Shown in pieces: positions 63,237 through 64,000 of a stretch of 64,000 bases of DNA; within the stretch, counting starts at the first letter, position 1, and every line of letters begins with the position of its first letter. The stretch comes from Agrobacterium sp. RAC06 (GTDB taxonomy: Bacteria > Pseudomonadota > Alphaproteobacteria > Rhizobiales > Rhizobiaceae): contig NZ_CP016499.1 in NCBI RefSeq assembly GCF_001713475.1, forward strand, positions 2,944,501 through 3,008,500, given 5' to 3'. The position numbers and the translations under genes are program-made. The notes beneath the pieces are model-generated. The model saw only the letters and a list, made by a program, of their open reading frames with translations, made no database searches and had not been told where the DNA came from.

Positions 63237-64000
63237 ATGTTTGAGAACCTCCAGGACCGTCTTGGCTCCATTCTGAATGGACTGACCGGCCGTGGCGCAC
63301 TGTCCGAGGCGGATGTCTCGGCTGCTCTGCGCGAGGTCCGTCGTGCCCTTCTTGAGGCCGATGTTGCTCTCGAGGTGGTCCGCGCCTTCACCGACAAGGT
63401 TCGTGAAAAGGCTGTTGGCGCCTCGGTCCTGAAGTCGATCAAGCCCGGGCAGATGGTCGTCAAGATCGTCCATGACGAGCTGGTCGAGATGCTTGGCACC
63501 GAAGGTGTGTCGATCGACCTCAATGCCGCAGCTCCCGTTGTCATCATGATGGTCGGTCTGCAGGGCTCGGGTAAGACGACGACATCGGGCAAGATCGCCA
63601 AGCGGCTGACGGATCGTGACAAGAAGAAGGTCCTGATGGCCTCGCTCGACACGCGTCGTCCGGCCGCCCAGGAACAGCTGCGTCAGCTCGGCGTGCAGAC
63701 CGGCATCGATACCCTGCCTGTTATCGCCGGTCAGTCGCCGACCGATATCGCGAGCCGCGCCGTCCAGGCCGCGAAGCTCGGCGGCCATGACGTGGTCATC
63801 CTCGACACCGCCGGCCGTACGCATATCGACGAGCCGCTGATGATGGAAATGGCCGAGATCAAGTCTCGCGCCAAGCCGCATGAAATCCTGCTGGTCGCAG
63901 ACTCGCTGACCGGTCAGGACGCCGTCAATCTCGCCCGCAATTTTGATGAACGCGTCGGGATCACCGGCCTCGTTCTGACCCGCATGGACGGCGATGGCCG
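63237..64000 (+). CDS. ffh: Signal recognition particle protein Ffh (5' part)
   Basis: SRP54-type GTPase that binds signal sequences with the SRP RNA. The first 254 residues are seen; the rest lies beyond the window. It starts MFENLQDRLGSILNGLTGRG; the N-domain is followed by the G-domain with P-loop VGLQGSGKTTTSG at about residues 106-118, DTRRPAAQEQL, DTAGRTHID and TRMDGDG. AAGGAAGAG at 63225-63233 is the ribosome site. The M-domain is outside the window. FtsY, its receptor, lies about 8 kb to the left. Confidence 0.97.
   Translation, partial: MFENLQDRLGSILNGLTGRGALSEADVSAALREVRRALLEADVALEVVRAFTDKVREKAVGASVLKSIKPGQMVVKIVHDELVEMLGTEGVSIDLNAAAPVVIMMVGLQGSGKTTTSGKIAKRLTDRDKKKVLMASLDTRRPAAQEQLRQLGVQTGIDTLPVIAGQSPTDIASRAVQAAKLGGHDVVILDTAGRTHIDEPLMMEMAEIKSRAKPHEILLVADSLTGQDAVNLARNFDERVGITGLVLTRMDGDG

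Noticed and set aside
63221..63244. Eight-codon upstream frame overlapping the ffh start
   Set aside because: It contains the ffh ribosome site itself and has no site of its own; no conservation is known.

Overview
The window is an ordinary, gene-dense stretch of an alphaproteobacterial chromosome, very probably a member of the Rhizobiaceae (Rhizobium/Agrobacterium group). The evidence is the order mnmE-mnmG-rsmG-parA-parB-holA-lptE-leuS, which in these bacteria lies beside the chromosomal origin, the gbpR / chvE-gguA-gguB-gguC sugar-uptake cluster first known from Agrobacterium, the 180-kDa-type NAD glutamate dehydrogenase, the thiCOSGE operon behind a TPP riboswitch, and alphaproteobacterial families such as DUF1013/TrcR, DUF1674 and DUF2794. 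I see no tRNA, rRNA, insertion sequence, phage gene, integron or CRISPR array. Both edges cut genes: mnmE on the left and ffh on the right.

Layout. 1-4.85 kb (+): end of mnmE, then mnmG, rsmG, parA and parB, with two parS-like palindromes at the mnmE/mnmG junction and inside rsmG. 4.85-9.03 kb (-): leuS-lptE-holA. 9.2-14.9 kb: a YggS-family PLP protein, a propionyl-CoA synthetase-like gene, TrcR (-) and acetyl-CoA synthetase. 14.9-21.7 kb: secreted nuclease, SDHAF4-like small protein, htpX-rsmB, heparinase-like protein and purH, the last with a pseudoknot-capable leader. 21.8-33.3 kb: MFS transporter, NAD-GDH, pyridoxal kinase, carbonic anhydrase, lytic transglycosylase, asd, GNAT and DUF2794.

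33.3-45.2 kb is the clearest functional module. The LysR regulator GbpR is divergent from a long operon coding for a sugar ABC transporter (ChvE, GguA, GguB) followed by GguC, a sugar-acid dehydratase, a Gfo/Idh/MocA sugar dehydrogenase, a ketoglutarate semialdehyde dehydrogenase, DgoK and DgoA. Together these supply nearly complete non-phosphorylative L-arabinose and De Ley-Doudoroff D-galactose pathways that share their first steps. 45.5-52.3 kb: DUF1223, aconitase and the ccmABCDG haem-delivery operon. 52.3-57.1 kb (-): dapF-mtaB-ftsY-yciB-DUF2585. 57.2-61.8 kb (-): thiamine operon. 61.8-64 kb: Tat-exported metallo-beta-lactamase-fold protein and the start of ffh. FtsY and Ffh, the two SRP-pathway GTPases, thus lie about 8 kb apart.

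I did not find a convincing new multi-gene system. The best leads are RNA- or DNA-level: an attenuator-like leader before ffh, a structured purH leader that resembles a ZTP-type pseudoknot, a long hairpin with a C-rich loop at 45.4 kb, a third parS-like site inside thiC, and a terminator-like hairpin between chvE and gguA.
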